Shown here one piece after another: positions 9,382-17,514 of a stretch of DNA of 64,000 nucleotides. A program made the translations under genes and the position numbers. Under the pieces are notes generated by a model. The model searched no databases, was not told the origin of the DNA, and was given only the letters and a program-made list of their open reading frames with translations. This DNA comes from CAYMUL01 sp964393605 (GTDB lineage Bacteria > Bacteroidota > Ignavibacteria > Ignavibacteriales > Ignavibacteriaceae): the NCBI GenBank assembly GCA_964393605.1, contig CAYMUL010000002.1:124001-188000 (forward strand). The letters run 5' to 3'. Position 1 is the stretch's first letter. Each line of letters opens with the position of its first letter.

Positions 9382-9401
9382 TTTTTTTCCTTTCTTAAAC
9401 T

Positions 9402-10835
9402 TTAACTTAATTTATCGCGCAAGAGTTTTGTAACAACTTGCGGATTCGCCTTTCCGTTTGTGGCTTTCATTATCTGTCCGACAAAAAATCCGAAAACTTT
9501 TTCGCTCCCCTCTTTGAACTGCTGAACTTGCTGCGGATTCTTTTCTAAAATTTCTGCGATGATTTTATTTATTTCATCCGCGTTAGAAATTTGTTTTAGA
9601 TTTTTCTTTTCGATGATTTCATCTACACCTGTTTTAGCTTCAAGCATTTCATCGAATATTTCTTTCGCTATTTTGTTGGAGATTGTTCCATCAGAAATTC
9701 GATTTATCAATTCTCCCAAATTTTTAGGAGGAATTGGGAACAGCTCAATTTCAATTTTTCTTTCATTCAATATTTTCATTGTTTCAACCATCACCCAATT
9801 TGACGCAAGTTTATATTCGCTTGTTGCGCTCGAAACTGCTTCAAAAAAGTTCGCAAGATTTTTACTCTGCGTCAGAATTTCCGCATCATATTTTGGTAAA
9901 GAATATTGCCGGATGAACCGCTCAATTTTTGTATCGGGCAACTCAACGAGCTCATTTTTAATTTCAGAAATAAAATCATTGCTCAACAAAAGCGGCATCA
10001 AATCGGGTTCGGGGAAATATCTGTAATCGTGCGCCTCTTCTTTTCCGCGCATCGAAGTTGCTTCTTCCAGGTCTGCATTCCAAAGCAAAGTTTCCTGAAT
10101 TACAACTCTCCCCTCTTCCAAAATTTCAGTTTGCCGTTGAATTTCAAACTCGATTGCCTTCTCGACATTCTTGAATGAGTTCATATTTTTTATTTCTGTT
10201 TTTACGCCGAGAGTAGCTGAGCCATGCGGACGAAGGGAAATATTTGCATCGCATCTCAGCGAACCCTCTTCCATATTTCCGTCGCAAACATCGAGATATT
10301 GAACGATCTGTTTTATTTTATTCAAATACTGCACAGCTTCGCTCGCGGTGGCAATATCCGGTTCGGTAACAATTTCGAGAAGTGGAACGCCGCATCGGTT
10401 TGCATCGAACAGAGTATAATCGCCGACATCGTGAATCAATTTTCCAGCATCCTCTTCCATGTGTATTCGCTTGATTCGAATTTTCTTTTTATTGTTTGAA
10501 GGATCATACACTTCGAGAAATCCATTCTCGCAAATCGGTTTATCGAACTGCGAAATTTGATAGCCTTTCGGAAGGTCGGGATAAAAATAATTTTTCCGCG
10601 CGAACTCTGAAGTTTTATTAACAGTGCAATTTGTCGCCAACCCAAGTTTGACTGCAAACTCAACAACTTTTTTATTCAGCACAGGAAGCACGCCGGGATG
10701 CCCCAAACAGATCGGGCAAGTATTTGTGTTTGGCGGATTGCCGAATTCGGTTGAACATCCGCAAAATATTTTTGTTTTTGTTTTTAGTTGAGCGTGAACT
10801 TCAAGCCCAATCACAGCTTCAAATTTCAAGCTCAC
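9402..10835 (-). CDS. gatB: aspartyl/glutamyl-tRNA amidotransferase subunit B
   Basis: 477 aa from GTG at 10835. The reading frame stays open upstream for 50 codons, but that part lies inside the GH13 gene and has no similarity to the family, whereas SLKFEAVIGLEVHAQL is the normal GatB N-terminus; the GTG lies 4 bp after the upstream stop codon. GatB binds misacylated Glu-tRNA(Gln) or Asp-tRNA(Asn) and its kinase-like domain activates the acid for amidation by GatA. Visible: CGCSTEFGNPPNTNTCPICLGHPG zinc/ATP region split over residues 23-46, HMEEDAGKLIH, and a C-terminal YqeY-like tail domain ending KLLRDKLS. gatA and gatC are not adjacent. The window also encodes a tRNA-Gln that would be a client. 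Confidence 0.95.
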   Translation of the reverse strand: MSLKFEAVIGLEVHAQLKTKTKIFCGCSTEFGNPPNTNTCPICLGHPGVLPVLNKKVVEFAVKLGLATNCTVNKTSEFARKNYFYPDLPKGYQISQFDKPICENGFLEVYDPSNNKKKIRIKRIHMEEDAGKLIHDVGDYTLFDANRCGVPLLEIVTEPDIATASEAVQYLNKIKQIVQYLDVCDGNMEEGSLRCDANISLRPHGSATLGVKTEIKNMNSFKNVEKAIEFEIQRQTEILEEGRVVIQETLLWNADLEEATSMRGKEEAHDYRYFPEPDLMPLLLSNDFISEIKNELVELPDTKIERFIRQYSLPKYDAEILTQSKNLANFFEAVSSATSEYKLASNWVMVETMKILNERKIEIELFPIPPKNLGELINRISDGTISNKIAKEIFDEMLEAKTGVDEIIEKKNLKQISNADEINKIIAEILEKNPQQVQQFKEGSEKVFGFFVGQIMKATNGKANPQVVTKLLRDKLS

Positions 10836-10839
10836 GGTG

Positions 10840-12198
10840 CTATTTACTTTCAATCCAGATTTGATATTCCCACGGCTCAAATTTGTAAGAATCGTCCGCG
10901 CTAAAATCTTTTTTCTCGTCCGACAAAAATCTTTGATATGAGCCGCGAACATTTTTATCTTTGAATGAAAAACCAATAGCTTCATTAGTAAGATTAGCGA
11001 TGACTAATATTTTCTTTTCGGAATTTTTGCGCACGAAAGATAAAATTTCTTTTGATGCGGAATTTTGAATCGGCAAAAACTCTCCGCCTCTTTCTCCGTT
11101 CCAAAGATTGCTCTCACTTTTATAGAGTTGATATAAATCTTGATAAAACTTTGCGAATTCATTTTCTTCCCAAAGAATTTCATCCTTCTCAAAAAAACTT
11201 AAGCGATGATTTAAACCAATCTCCTGTCCTGAATAAATCAGAGGCATCCCCGGAAGAAGATAAGTTAGCATCGCAAAAGTTTTGGCACCATCACCCAACC
11301 TTTCGAATTCCGTTCCGTTCCAGGAATTTTCGTCATGGTTCGAAGTAAAGTTCATTCGAAATGCATTCGCGGGATAACGTTTCTGATCTTCTTTTACGAA
11401 CTGAATTATGTCTTCAGAGTTTTTTTCTTTTTTTGCAATTGCATTAAAAATTTTGTGCAAATCCCATCCGTAAGTCATATCAAATGCGTTGATGTGCATA
11501 TCGACGGACTCCCATTCCGCCAGCATGAAAACGGGTTTAATTTTTTCAAGTTCGGGGCGGACGAAATTCCAAAACTCGGTTGGGACCATTCCCGCAACAT
11601 CGCAACGATAGCCGTCGATGTCATATTCTTTCACCCAAAAAATCATAGCATCGAGCATTGCATTCCACAATTCTTTGTTGTCATAATTTAAGTCTGCAAC
11701 ATCATGCCAATCTTGAATCGGCGGAACAACGTTTCCCTTTTCATCGCGAGTATAATAATCGGGATTTGTTTTCATCCACTCGTTATCCCATGCGGAGTGA
11801 TTCGCAACCCAATCAAGAATAACATACATGCCGGCATCATGAATTTCTTTTACGAGTTCTCTAAATTCATCAAGAGTTCCGTGCATCGGATCGATATCTT
11901 TATAATCTTTAACTGAATAATAACTGCCGAGAGTGCCTTTTCTATTCTCTACCCCGATAGGATGAATTGGCATAAACCACAAAATTCCGACACCCAATTC
12001 TTTCAGACGAGGAAGGTGTGCCCTAAATTCTTCAATTGAACCGGAAGAAGTGAACTGACGGAGATTAACTTCATAAATTATTTTGTCATAACTCCATTCG
12101 GGATGTTTAACGTTGCTTGCGGGCTGTGCAAAAAGTTTTGATAAAAATGAAAAAAACATTAACGCTACTATTAAATAGTTCTGAATTTTGTTGTTCAT
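10840..12198 (-). CDS. secreted glycoside hydrolase family 13 (alpha-amylase-like) enzyme
   Basis: 452 aa from ATG 12198 (a TTG four codons upstream is an alternative). A signal peptide runs to LSKLFAQ. The TIM barrel carries all four GH13 regions, given in this numbering: DWVANH (D129, H134), GYRCDVAG with nucleophile D200, FMLAEWES with acid/base E228, and FTSNHDEN with D289. The enzyme should act on alpha-1,4-glucans or related sugars in the periplasm; whether it is an amylase, maltogenic or transferase enzyme cannot be decided. The C-terminal beta domain ends WEYQIWIESK. It opens the GH13-gatB-lepB cluster and is divergent from gldC, with a 105-bp shared upstream region. Confidence 0.92.
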   Translation of the reverse strand: MNNKIQNYLIVALMFFSFLSKLFAQPASNVKHPEWSYDKIIYEVNLRQFTSSGSIEEFRAHLPRLKELGVGILWFMPIHPIGVENRKGTLGSYYSVKDYKDIDPMHGTLDEFRELVKEIHDAGMYVILDWVANHSAWDNEWMKTNPDYYTRDEKGNVVPPIQDWHDVADLNYDNKELWNAMLDAMIFWVKEYDIDGYRCDVAGMVPTEFWNFVRPELEKIKPVFMLAEWESVDMHINAFDMTYGWDLHKIFNAIAKKEKNSEDIIQFVKEDQKRYPANAFRMNFTSNHDENSWNGTEFERLGDGAKTFAMLTYLLPGMPLIYSGQEIGLNHRLSFFEKDEILWEENEFAKFYQDLYQLYKSESNLWNGERGGEFLPIQNSASKEILSFVRKNSEKKILVIANLTNEAIGFSFKDKNVRGSYQRFLSDEKKDFSADDSYKFEPWEYQIWIESK

Positions 12199-12271
12199 AT
12201 TCAACTTCAATTTGTAAAAAAATGATGCGCAATATAGGAATTTTACTCCGCATGCTTAGAGAATTCTTTGG

Positions 12272-12279
12272 TATCTTTG
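12272..12279 (+). promoter_or_regulatory. Bacteroidetes-type -7 box upstream of gldC
   Basis: TATCTTTG followed by CAC matches the TAnnTTTG -7 element, 24 bp before the TTG start of gldC. The identical string TATCTTTGCAC occurs before sucD. No good -33 TTTG lies at the expected distance, so this is a partial match. Confidence 0.5.
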
Positions 12280-12303
12280 CACCAAAAAAAGTAAAGGAAT
12301 AAT

Positions 12304-12639
12304 TTGACGCAATCTGAAATTAAACTTGTAGTAAAGTTAGACGACAAAAAAATGCCGGTTGACATTCGTTGGTTTGCAACCGAAAGCGGCAATGAAGGAA
12401 CCCGCGAAGCAAAAGCTTTTTCTCTTTCTATTTGGGATAAACAAGAATCTGCAACACTGGGGATTGATCTCTGGACAAAAGAGATGCTCATCGAGGATAT
12501 GAACAAACATTTCTATCAAACATTTATGAAAATGGCAGATACATATTTGCGCTCGACAAATAACCGTATAGTTTCGGAGATGATTAAAGAATTTGCAGAT
12601 GAGTTTTGGCAACACTCGAACGCAGAAAAAATTGAATAA
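12304..12639 (+). CDS. gldC: gliding motility-associated protein GldC homologue
   Basis: 111 aa beginning at TTG 12304 behind AAAGGAATAA. The sequence IKLVVKLDDKKMPVDIRW, the segment ATLGIDLWTKEMLIEDMNKHFYQ and the ending MIKEFADEFW match the small GldC family throughout. In Flavobacterium GldC is a soluble accessory protein linked to gliding and type IX secretion; it is also kept by non-gliding relatives, and no other gld genes are in this window, so motility cannot be inferred. The gene has its own -7-like box and is divergent from the GH13 cluster. Downstream begins the restriction-modification island. No signal peptide or membrane segment is seen. Confidence 0.88.
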   Translation: MTQSEIKLVVKLDDKKMPVDIRWFATESGNEGTREAKAFSLSIWDKQESATLGIDLWTKEMLIEDMNKHFYQTFMKMADTYLRSTNNRIVSEMIKEFADEFWQHSNAEKIE

Positions 12640-13077
12640 AGATTGGACAACATGATAAAAAATTACTGCCACTTGGTTTAAACTCCGAAATTTTCAGAAC
12701 CTAAAAGTAAATTGAGCCTATTATTAAATTTGATAAAGAAAAAAGTTTTGGTTATATCGCAATTGAAGTAACGAGAATTCAGAATTACACTTATTGGAAG
12801 AAAAATGAAAAAACAGCTAGTTTACCTATACGAGATGCAACATTATGATATGAGTTTATGGCCATTCTGGTTTACTGGATGCACGCGAGCAGCACAATAC
12901 GGAAGATTTGCAAGAATGCAAATTTTTAGCAAAACACTAAATCTAAATTTTTATTTGTCTCAAAGTATCCAAAAAATTTTTTCATTCATTAATTCATTTG
13001 TTCGAGATAAAGCACATCGCTTATTCGTCATGATACAGTCATATTTGCTTAATTATTTCTGCGGAAATTTTTGAAAT
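12640..13077 (+). other. 438-bp stretch without a confident gene, possible gene remnants at the edge of the restriction-modification island
   Basis: Two plus-strand open stretches exist. One (12711-12848, 45 codons) has no start codon and begins just after a stop, but its composition looks coding (FDKEKSFGYIAIEV, NYTYWKKNEK). The second (12805-13074, 89 aa, starting MKKQLVYLYEMQ) overlaps it in another frame, is rich in F and Y, and ends in TGA one codon before the endonuclease ATG, in the same frame as that gene. I recognise neither. They may be debris of a disrupted gene, or the second may be a small real gene preceding the endonuclease. Confidence 0.4.
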
Positions 13078-14091
13078 ATGGCAACTGGAAGAACAATAAG
13101 CGCAAATTTTCTAACTTCAAGAGATGAAGCGATCATTTCGATTTGCGAAGAAATATCCAAAAGTATTGTAGAGTGCATTTCAACGTTGGATCAAAAGAAA
13201 GAATTTTTAAAGGTCTCAGGAAAGATCAGTAAAACACGAGATGGAGGGCTTGGCTTGGGCGGAGGTAAATTACAAAGAGACACAATTTGCACAAGAGGAC
13301 GACAAGGTAAAGCACCTTTTTCAAATAGAAATTTACGCTGGCACCCCCTAGTAGTAGCTGAAACTCAATTAGCAACGTTCGCAAAAGAAATTGACCACAT
13401 TGAAATCGAGGGAGAGGGTGAAGCCCAAACTTTGATTTTTGTCATCAAAGGGAAAGATGGAAAATTAAAAAAATTTCCTTCAGAAAGAGTTCACGAGTTA
13501 CCAGAACGTTATGTTGTTTTGCCACGGCACTGGGTAGACCATGTTGATATACTCAAATTTTGGAACGACACGCAGTGGACACAAAACTCATGTGTGATCA
13601 CTGCATTTGAAGCTTGTGATTGGCAAGATGCAGTAGAGAGTTATGCTGTACTTGCTATTTCGGTGGCAGTCGTTTTTTATAGCGTCCCATTTCAAAAAAT
13701 TTATCAAAGAGTAACTAAAATTTTAACAAAACAAGCTATTAATAAAAAAATCATTTTACCCTCCGCTTTCTTCCCGGAAAATGAACGTGATATTATCAGT
13801 TGTCCGCTTTGTAAAACTTCAATCGCCGTAAATCCTGCAAACCAAGAAGATAGAGATAGAATCTCTGTTTGGCAACCTGCATGGCGCCCAACAAAGCGAA
13901 ATGAGGGTGAAGATGCCAGTACTCAAATAATGCACATCAATCCCCTAGTAGAATTCGAACAAAGACATAATGCAAAAAACGTGCGATATGGACATAGGTG
14001 GTGCAATGTTGCTATGACAGACCATTCCATTTACGAAACTTTGGATTTTATGGAATATGTTGTAAAGGCACACAGCAGATGCAAACAATAA
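13078..14091 (+). CDS. probable type II restriction endonuclease with HNH-like C-terminal motif
   Basis: 337 aa; ATG 13078 preceded by GGAAA about 12 nt upstream. Recognition as an endonuclease rests on context and motif: it directly precedes and overlaps by 13 bp a fused methyltransferase-specificity gene, and its C-terminal third holds a Cys pair (CPLCKTS), then HINPLVEFEQRHN and YGHRWCNVAMTD, which looks like an HNH/beta-beta-alpha metal nuclease site (invariant-looking His, Asn and a GHxxCN finish). The N-terminal half (LGLGGGKLQRD, RWHPLVVAETQLA) is unlike known domains to me and may hold DNA recognition. BstXI-type endonucleases, which also pair with M and S functions, are the closest analogy I can offer; that homology is unproven. 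Confidence 0.65.
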   Translation: MATGRTISANFLTSRDEAIISICEEISKSIVECISTLDQKKEFLKVSGKISKTRDGGLGLGGGKLQRDTICTRGRQGKAPFSNRNLRWHPLVVAETQLATFAKEIDHIEIEGEGEAQTLIFVIKGKDGKLKKFPSERVHELPERYVVLPRHWVDHVDILKFWNDTQWTQNSCVITAFEACDWQDAVESYAVLAISVAVVFYSVPFQKIYQRVTKILTKQAINKKIILPSAFFPENERDIISCPLCKTSIAVNPANQEDRDRISVWQPAWRPTKRNEGEDASTQIMHINPLVEFEQRHNAKNVRYGHRWCNVAMTDHSIYETLDFMEYVVKAHSRCKQ

Positions 14092-16145
14092 GCGTAATCG
14101 AAAGCGGTAATGGTGTTGATTTATTTCGAGCTGCTGAAATTGACAAACCGAGAAGAATAATTTTAAGAAAAGATTTACGGCCCACTAATAATCTGAAGAC
14201 TATTTTTAGAGAAATAAGAGATTATTTTGCTGGTAACGTAACTGGTATTACACGCGACGAAAAAATTGCCCAAAATATCATGAGACTGTTATTCTGCAAA
14301 ATATACGATGAAAAAACAACTCCAATAGATGAACTTGTAGAAATTGCCAACCGACCAAATGAAGATTTACACATTTTCCACGGGAGGATTTGTAGAGTTT
14401 TCGATGAAGTAAAGCAAAAATATCCCGACATATTTGAGCGATTTGACGAGATTGAAATCAATCCAAATGATTTATCTTACATCATCTCCAAGTTTGAAGA
14501 GCATTCTATACTTGACGCAGATCGAGATATAATTGCAGATGCGTTTGAAGAACTTATTGGAAGAGCGTTTCGTGGGGGAGAGGGACAGTTTTTCACTCCT
14601 AGGAACATTGTCCAAATGATGATAGACATATTGCAACCGCTAGCGAATGAAAAAATAATTGATCCCGCTTGTGGAAGCGGGGGTTTTCTTGCTCACATAC
14701 TCCAGCACCTTCTAAAAGATGGGCGTGGGAACCATAATCTTTATGGCATTGACAAAGATTTATTTCTCTCACGTCTAGCGAAGATTTATTTAACAATTTT
14801 AGGAGAAAGCGAGTATCATATTTTTTGCGAGAATAGCCTTGAGCAACCAAATAAATGGAAGAAAGAAACACAGCAGCACATCCACTTAGGGACCTTTGAT
14901 TTGGTTCTTACTAATCCACCGTTCGGTGCAAAAATTCCCGTTATCGGAAATGATCTGCTAAAACAATTCGAGTTGGGACATCAGTGGTTCAATACCAGAA
15001 GTAGTTGGATATTGTTAAAAGAAATACGAGATAAACAACCTCCGCAAATTTTATTTATTGAAAGGATTATTCACCTATTAAAAGACGGTGGTAGGGCGGG
15101 AATTATTTTACCAGATGGAATTTTTGGGAATCCCTCGGAAAGATACATATGGGAATATATTCGCCAATATGCCTCTATCATAGGGATTGTGAGTTTGTCT
15201 CAGGAAACCTTTCAACCGAGTACACATACCAAAACAAGTGTTGTATTCTTCGAAAAGAAAAAACAGAGTCGTAAAAATATCTTTATGAGTATTGCCCAAG
15301 CTATTGGACACAACAAAAACGGAAAAGAAATTTACAAAATAAACAAAGACGGTTCGTTCGTGTTCGACACGCGCGGGAATAAAATTCTTGATGACGATAC
15401 AGCGGCAATTGCGATGAATTTCAGAATGTTCCTCCATCAAAAATTAGAGGAAGAGAGTCATTTGGGTTTTGTTGTCCCTACTGAAGATATTCAACAAAAT
15501 ATATACATCCCAGAACACTACAATCCTGAAATCAAAGAAAAGTTAAATGAATTAAAGAAAAGTGGAAAGTATAGACTCATCACACTCGGTCAATTAATGG
15601 AAAATGGAATAATTCAAATCAAAAGAGGAAATGAAATCGGTTCTCAATTTTACGGTAGCGGAACTATTCCTTTTGTGCGAACAACGGACATTGTGAATTG
15701 GGAGATAAAGATGGACACCGTGAAGGCTGTATCCGAGGAAATTTACAAAAAGTACAAGCGAATTCAAGATGTAAGAGAACAAGATATTTTATTTGTGAAT
15801 GACGGAACTTTTTTAATTGGTCGTTGCAGTATGGTGTCTAAGTTGGACGTAAGATGTATCATCCAAAGCCATCTGAAGAAAATCCGAGTGCTCAGCACAG
15901 AGGAGATTACACCGTACTATTTACTTTTTCTAATTAACACTAAAATTGTTCAGAAACAAATTGAGACGAAAACTTTTGTGCAAGCGACTCTCTCAACGCT
16001 AGGCAACCGGCTACTGGAATTGGTTTTACCTATCCACGTCGATAAAGAAGAGCGGGAACGTATATCAAACGAAGTGAAGAGTATAATTGACAATAAAACC
16101 GATTTAAGGCACAGGACACAGAAACTAATTGACGAAAGCATTTAG
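14079..16145 (+). CDS. N6-adenine DNA methyltransferase fused to a half specificity (S) subunit
   Basis: 688 aa from ATG 14079 (AAAGG 11 nt upstream; start lies within the last codons of the endonuclease gene). Residues about 20-150 form the helical HsdM N-domain. SAM-binding motif I is DPACGSGG near residue 194 and catalytic motif IV NPPF near 279, both typical of type I/gamma-class m6A methyltransferases. After residue about 480 the chain changes to a single target-recognition domain of the HsdS type (ITLGQLMENG, PFVRTTDIVNW, FVNDGTFLIGR) followed by one conserved helix (EERERISNEVKSIIDNK). One TRD per chain implies that a dimer reads a symmetric, interrupted site. It methylates host sites to protect them from the adjacent nuclease. 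Confidence 0.9.
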   Translation: MQTISVIESGNGVDLFRAAEIDKPRRIILRKDLRPTNNLKTIFREIRDYFAGNVTGITRDEKIAQNIMRLLFCKIYDEKTTPIDELVEIANRPNEDLHIFHGRICRVFDEVKQKYPDIFERFDEIEINPNDLSYIISKFEEHSILDADRDIIADAFEELIGRAFRGGEGQFFTPRNIVQMMIDILQPLANEKIIDPACGSGGFLAHILQHLLKDGRGNHNLYGIDKDLFLSRLAKIYLTILGESEYHIFCENSLEQPNKWKKETQQHIHLGTFDLVLTNPPFGAKIPVIGNDLLKQFELGHQWFNTRSSWILLKEIRDKQPPQILFIERIIHLLKDGGRAGIILPDGIFGNPSERYIWEYIRQYASIIGIVSLSQETFQPSTHTKTSVVFFEKKKQSRKNIFMSIAQAIGHNKNGKEIYKINKDGSFVFDTRGNKILDDDTAAIAMNFRMFLHQKLEEESHLGFVVPTEDIQQNIYIPEHYNPEIKEKLNELKKSGKYRLITLGQLMENGIIQIKRGNEIGSQFYGSGTIPFVRTTDIVNWEIKMDTVKAVSEEIYKKYKRIQDVREQDILFVNDGTFLIGRCSMVSKLDVRCIIQSHLKKIRVLSTEEITPYYLLFLINTKIVQKQIETKTFVQATLSTLGNRLLELVLPIHVDKEERERISNEVKSIIDNKTDLRHRTQKLIDESI

Positions 16146-16319
16146 CCGACATTCAATAAATCTTTATTTCAGCTTCCCCATTTTTTTCATTCCCGCCATT
16201 CATCACAAAAGCAGTTTGGTTTTATTTTAAAACTTGATTCAGTGTAGGATTTTAAGTATATCGCAGTGGTATTAATATGATATCATTTAAATATCTCATT
16301 TATTTTGAAAGGATCTATA

Positions 16320-17204
16320 ATGAAAGAACAAAATAGCGTTCAAAAAAGTGGCTGGGGAATGTTGGCATTCACAATACTATTGCTTCTCGGATCGATTGCA
16401 TTTATGATTTATGGAATAGTTCTCGCCGACAGTGGCGACGGAACCGGCGCAATCGTAATTGTCGCATCCGTACTATTAATTTTGTTCGATATTTTTTTAA
16501 TGGTCGGTTTTTTCACAGTCGAGCCGAACGAAGGTGTTGTGCTTCTCCTTTTCGGAAAATATATCGGAACAGAAAGAACTATCGGATTTCGATGGGCTAA
16601 TCCTCTGTTTCAAAGAAGAAAAATTTCACTCCGTGTAAGAAACTTTGACGGTGAAAAATTAAAGGTGAACGACAAAAAAGGAAACCCAATTGAAATCTCC
16701 GCCGTTGTGGTTTGGAAAGTTGAAGATACTGCAGAAGCAGTTTTTGAAGTTGATAATTTTATGGACTACGTTCAAGTGCAATCAGAATCTGCTGTCCGCC
16801 ACTTAGCTGTTCGGTATGCTTACGATAGTTACGATAGCGAAGATGAAGTGAGTCTTCGCTCTGCACTCGATGAGGTTTCGGAAGATCTTGGTAAAGAAAT
16901 TCAAGAGAGAGTTGCCGCGGCGGGTGTAAAGATAATTGAAGCAAGAATCAACCACCTTGCATACGCACCGGAAATTGCGCAGGCGATGTTGCAGCGTCAG
17001 CAAGCCGAAGCAATAATTGCCGCGCGACAAAAAATTGTGGAAGGTGCAGTCAGCATGGTTGAGATGGCTCTGGAGAAATTAAAAAATCAAGGTGTTGTTG
17101 AACTTGACGAAGAACGAAAAGCAAATATGGTTAGCAACTTAATGGTTGTATTGTGTTCAGACAAAGCGGCACAACCGATTGTGAATGCCGGATCATTATA
17201 TTAG
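16320..17204 (+). CDS. SPFH/band 7 domain membrane protein
   Basis: 294 aa from ATG 16320, chosen over TTG 16305 because the AAAGGA at 16308-16313 is correctly spaced for the ATG. Two closely spaced membrane helices (about residues 12-35 and 42-65) precede a stomatin/prohibitin-like SPFH domain (VEPNEGVVLLLFGKYIGT ... NPIEISAVVVWKVEDT) and a helical region ending in a glutamine/alanine-rich coiled segment (EIAQAMLQRQQAEAIIAARQ). Such proteins form oligomeric scaffolds in membranes and modulate proteases or membrane order. It is followed after 2 bp by a ribbon-helix-helix gene and a terminator, forming a two-gene operon. Partner protease genes are not adjacent. Confidence 0.9.
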   Translation: MKEQNSVQKSGWGMLAFTILLLLGSIAFMIYGIVLADSGDGTGAIVIVASVLLILFDIFLMVGFFTVEPNEGVVLLLFGKYIGTERTIGFRWANPLFQRRKISLRVRNFDGEKLKVNDKKGNPIEISAVVVWKVEDTAEAVFEVDNFMDYVQVQSESAVRHLAVRYAYDSYDSEDEVSLRSALDEVSEDLGKEIQERVAAAGVKIIEARINHLAYAPEIAQAMLQRQQAEAIIAARQKIVEGAVSMVEMALEKLKNQGVVELDEERKANMVSNLMVVLCSDKAAQPIVNAGSLY

Positions 17205-17206
17205 TC

Positions 17207-17383
17207 ATGCCATCGGACAACAAAAAATCTTTAGTTCTCCGCATCGACAAGAAATTGTGGGATGAACTAAATTCATGGGCTAAAGATGAACTACGTAGCA
17301 TCAATGGGCAGATAGAATACATTCTACGCGATTCGGTTGTTACAAAGCGAAACAAAAATTTCAGCACGGAGAAAAAAAAGTAA
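17207..17383 (+). CDS. small ribbon-helix-helix (Arc-like) protein
   Basis: 58 aa. The ATG at 17207 lies 2 bp after the SPFH stop codon; reading further upstream would run antisense-free but inside the SPFH gene, so the short form is preferred. The sequence KKSLVLRIDKKLWDELNSW then SINGQIEYILRDSV fits the Arc/MetJ ribbon-helix-helix: a beta strand (LVLRI), helix A (KLWDELNSWAKD), a turn with SxNGQI and helix B. RHH proteins bind DNA as dimers. Tight coupling to the SPFH gene suggests it either represses this operon or serves as an SPFH-bound factor. Its lysine-rich tail (TKRNKNFSTEKKK) is unstructured. Role is inferred. Confidence 0.75.
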   Translation: MPSDNKKSLVLRIDKKLWDELNSWAKDELRSINGQIEYILRDSVVTKRNKNFSTEKKK

Positions 17384-17393
17384 CACTACATTC

Positions 17394-17428
17394 AAGGCTT
17401 CCTAGCGATGGAAGCCTTCGATTTTTTG
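17394..17428 (+). terminator. rho-independent terminator after the SPFH-RHH operon
   Basis: Perfect 9-bp stem AAGGCTTCC (17394-17402) and GGAAGCCTT (17410-17418), 7-nt loop, then CGATTTTTTG. Located 10 bp after the RHH stop codon. Confidence 0.9.
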
Positions 17429-17463
17429 GATATATTCTTTTCCGATTTCTCTTTTCAAATCCT

Positions 17464-17471
17464 TATCTTTG
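17464..17471 (+). promoter_or_regulatory. Bacteroidetes-type -7 box upstream of sucD operon
   Basis: TATCTTTG, followed by CAC, 44 bp before the sucD ATG; the same 11-bp string stands before gldC. A poor -33 match (TTTTCC) lies at about the expected spacing. Confidence 0.5.
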
Positions 17472-17514
17472 CACGGTTTTTATAAAAAATTTAAAGAGAT
17501 ATTTCGAGGTATAA

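Noticed and set aside
9559..10026. 155-aa plus-strand open frame
   Set aside because: Antisense to gatB, Ser/Phe/Ile-rich shadow with no RBS.
10836..10985. N-terminal extension of GatB in the open frame
   Set aside because: It overlaps the conserved end of the GH13 gene and has no GatB similarity; GTG 10835 gives the normal length.
12640..16145. Integrative element or prophage carrying the restriction system
   Set aside because: No integrase, transposase, terminal repeats or tRNA attachment site in or around the island.
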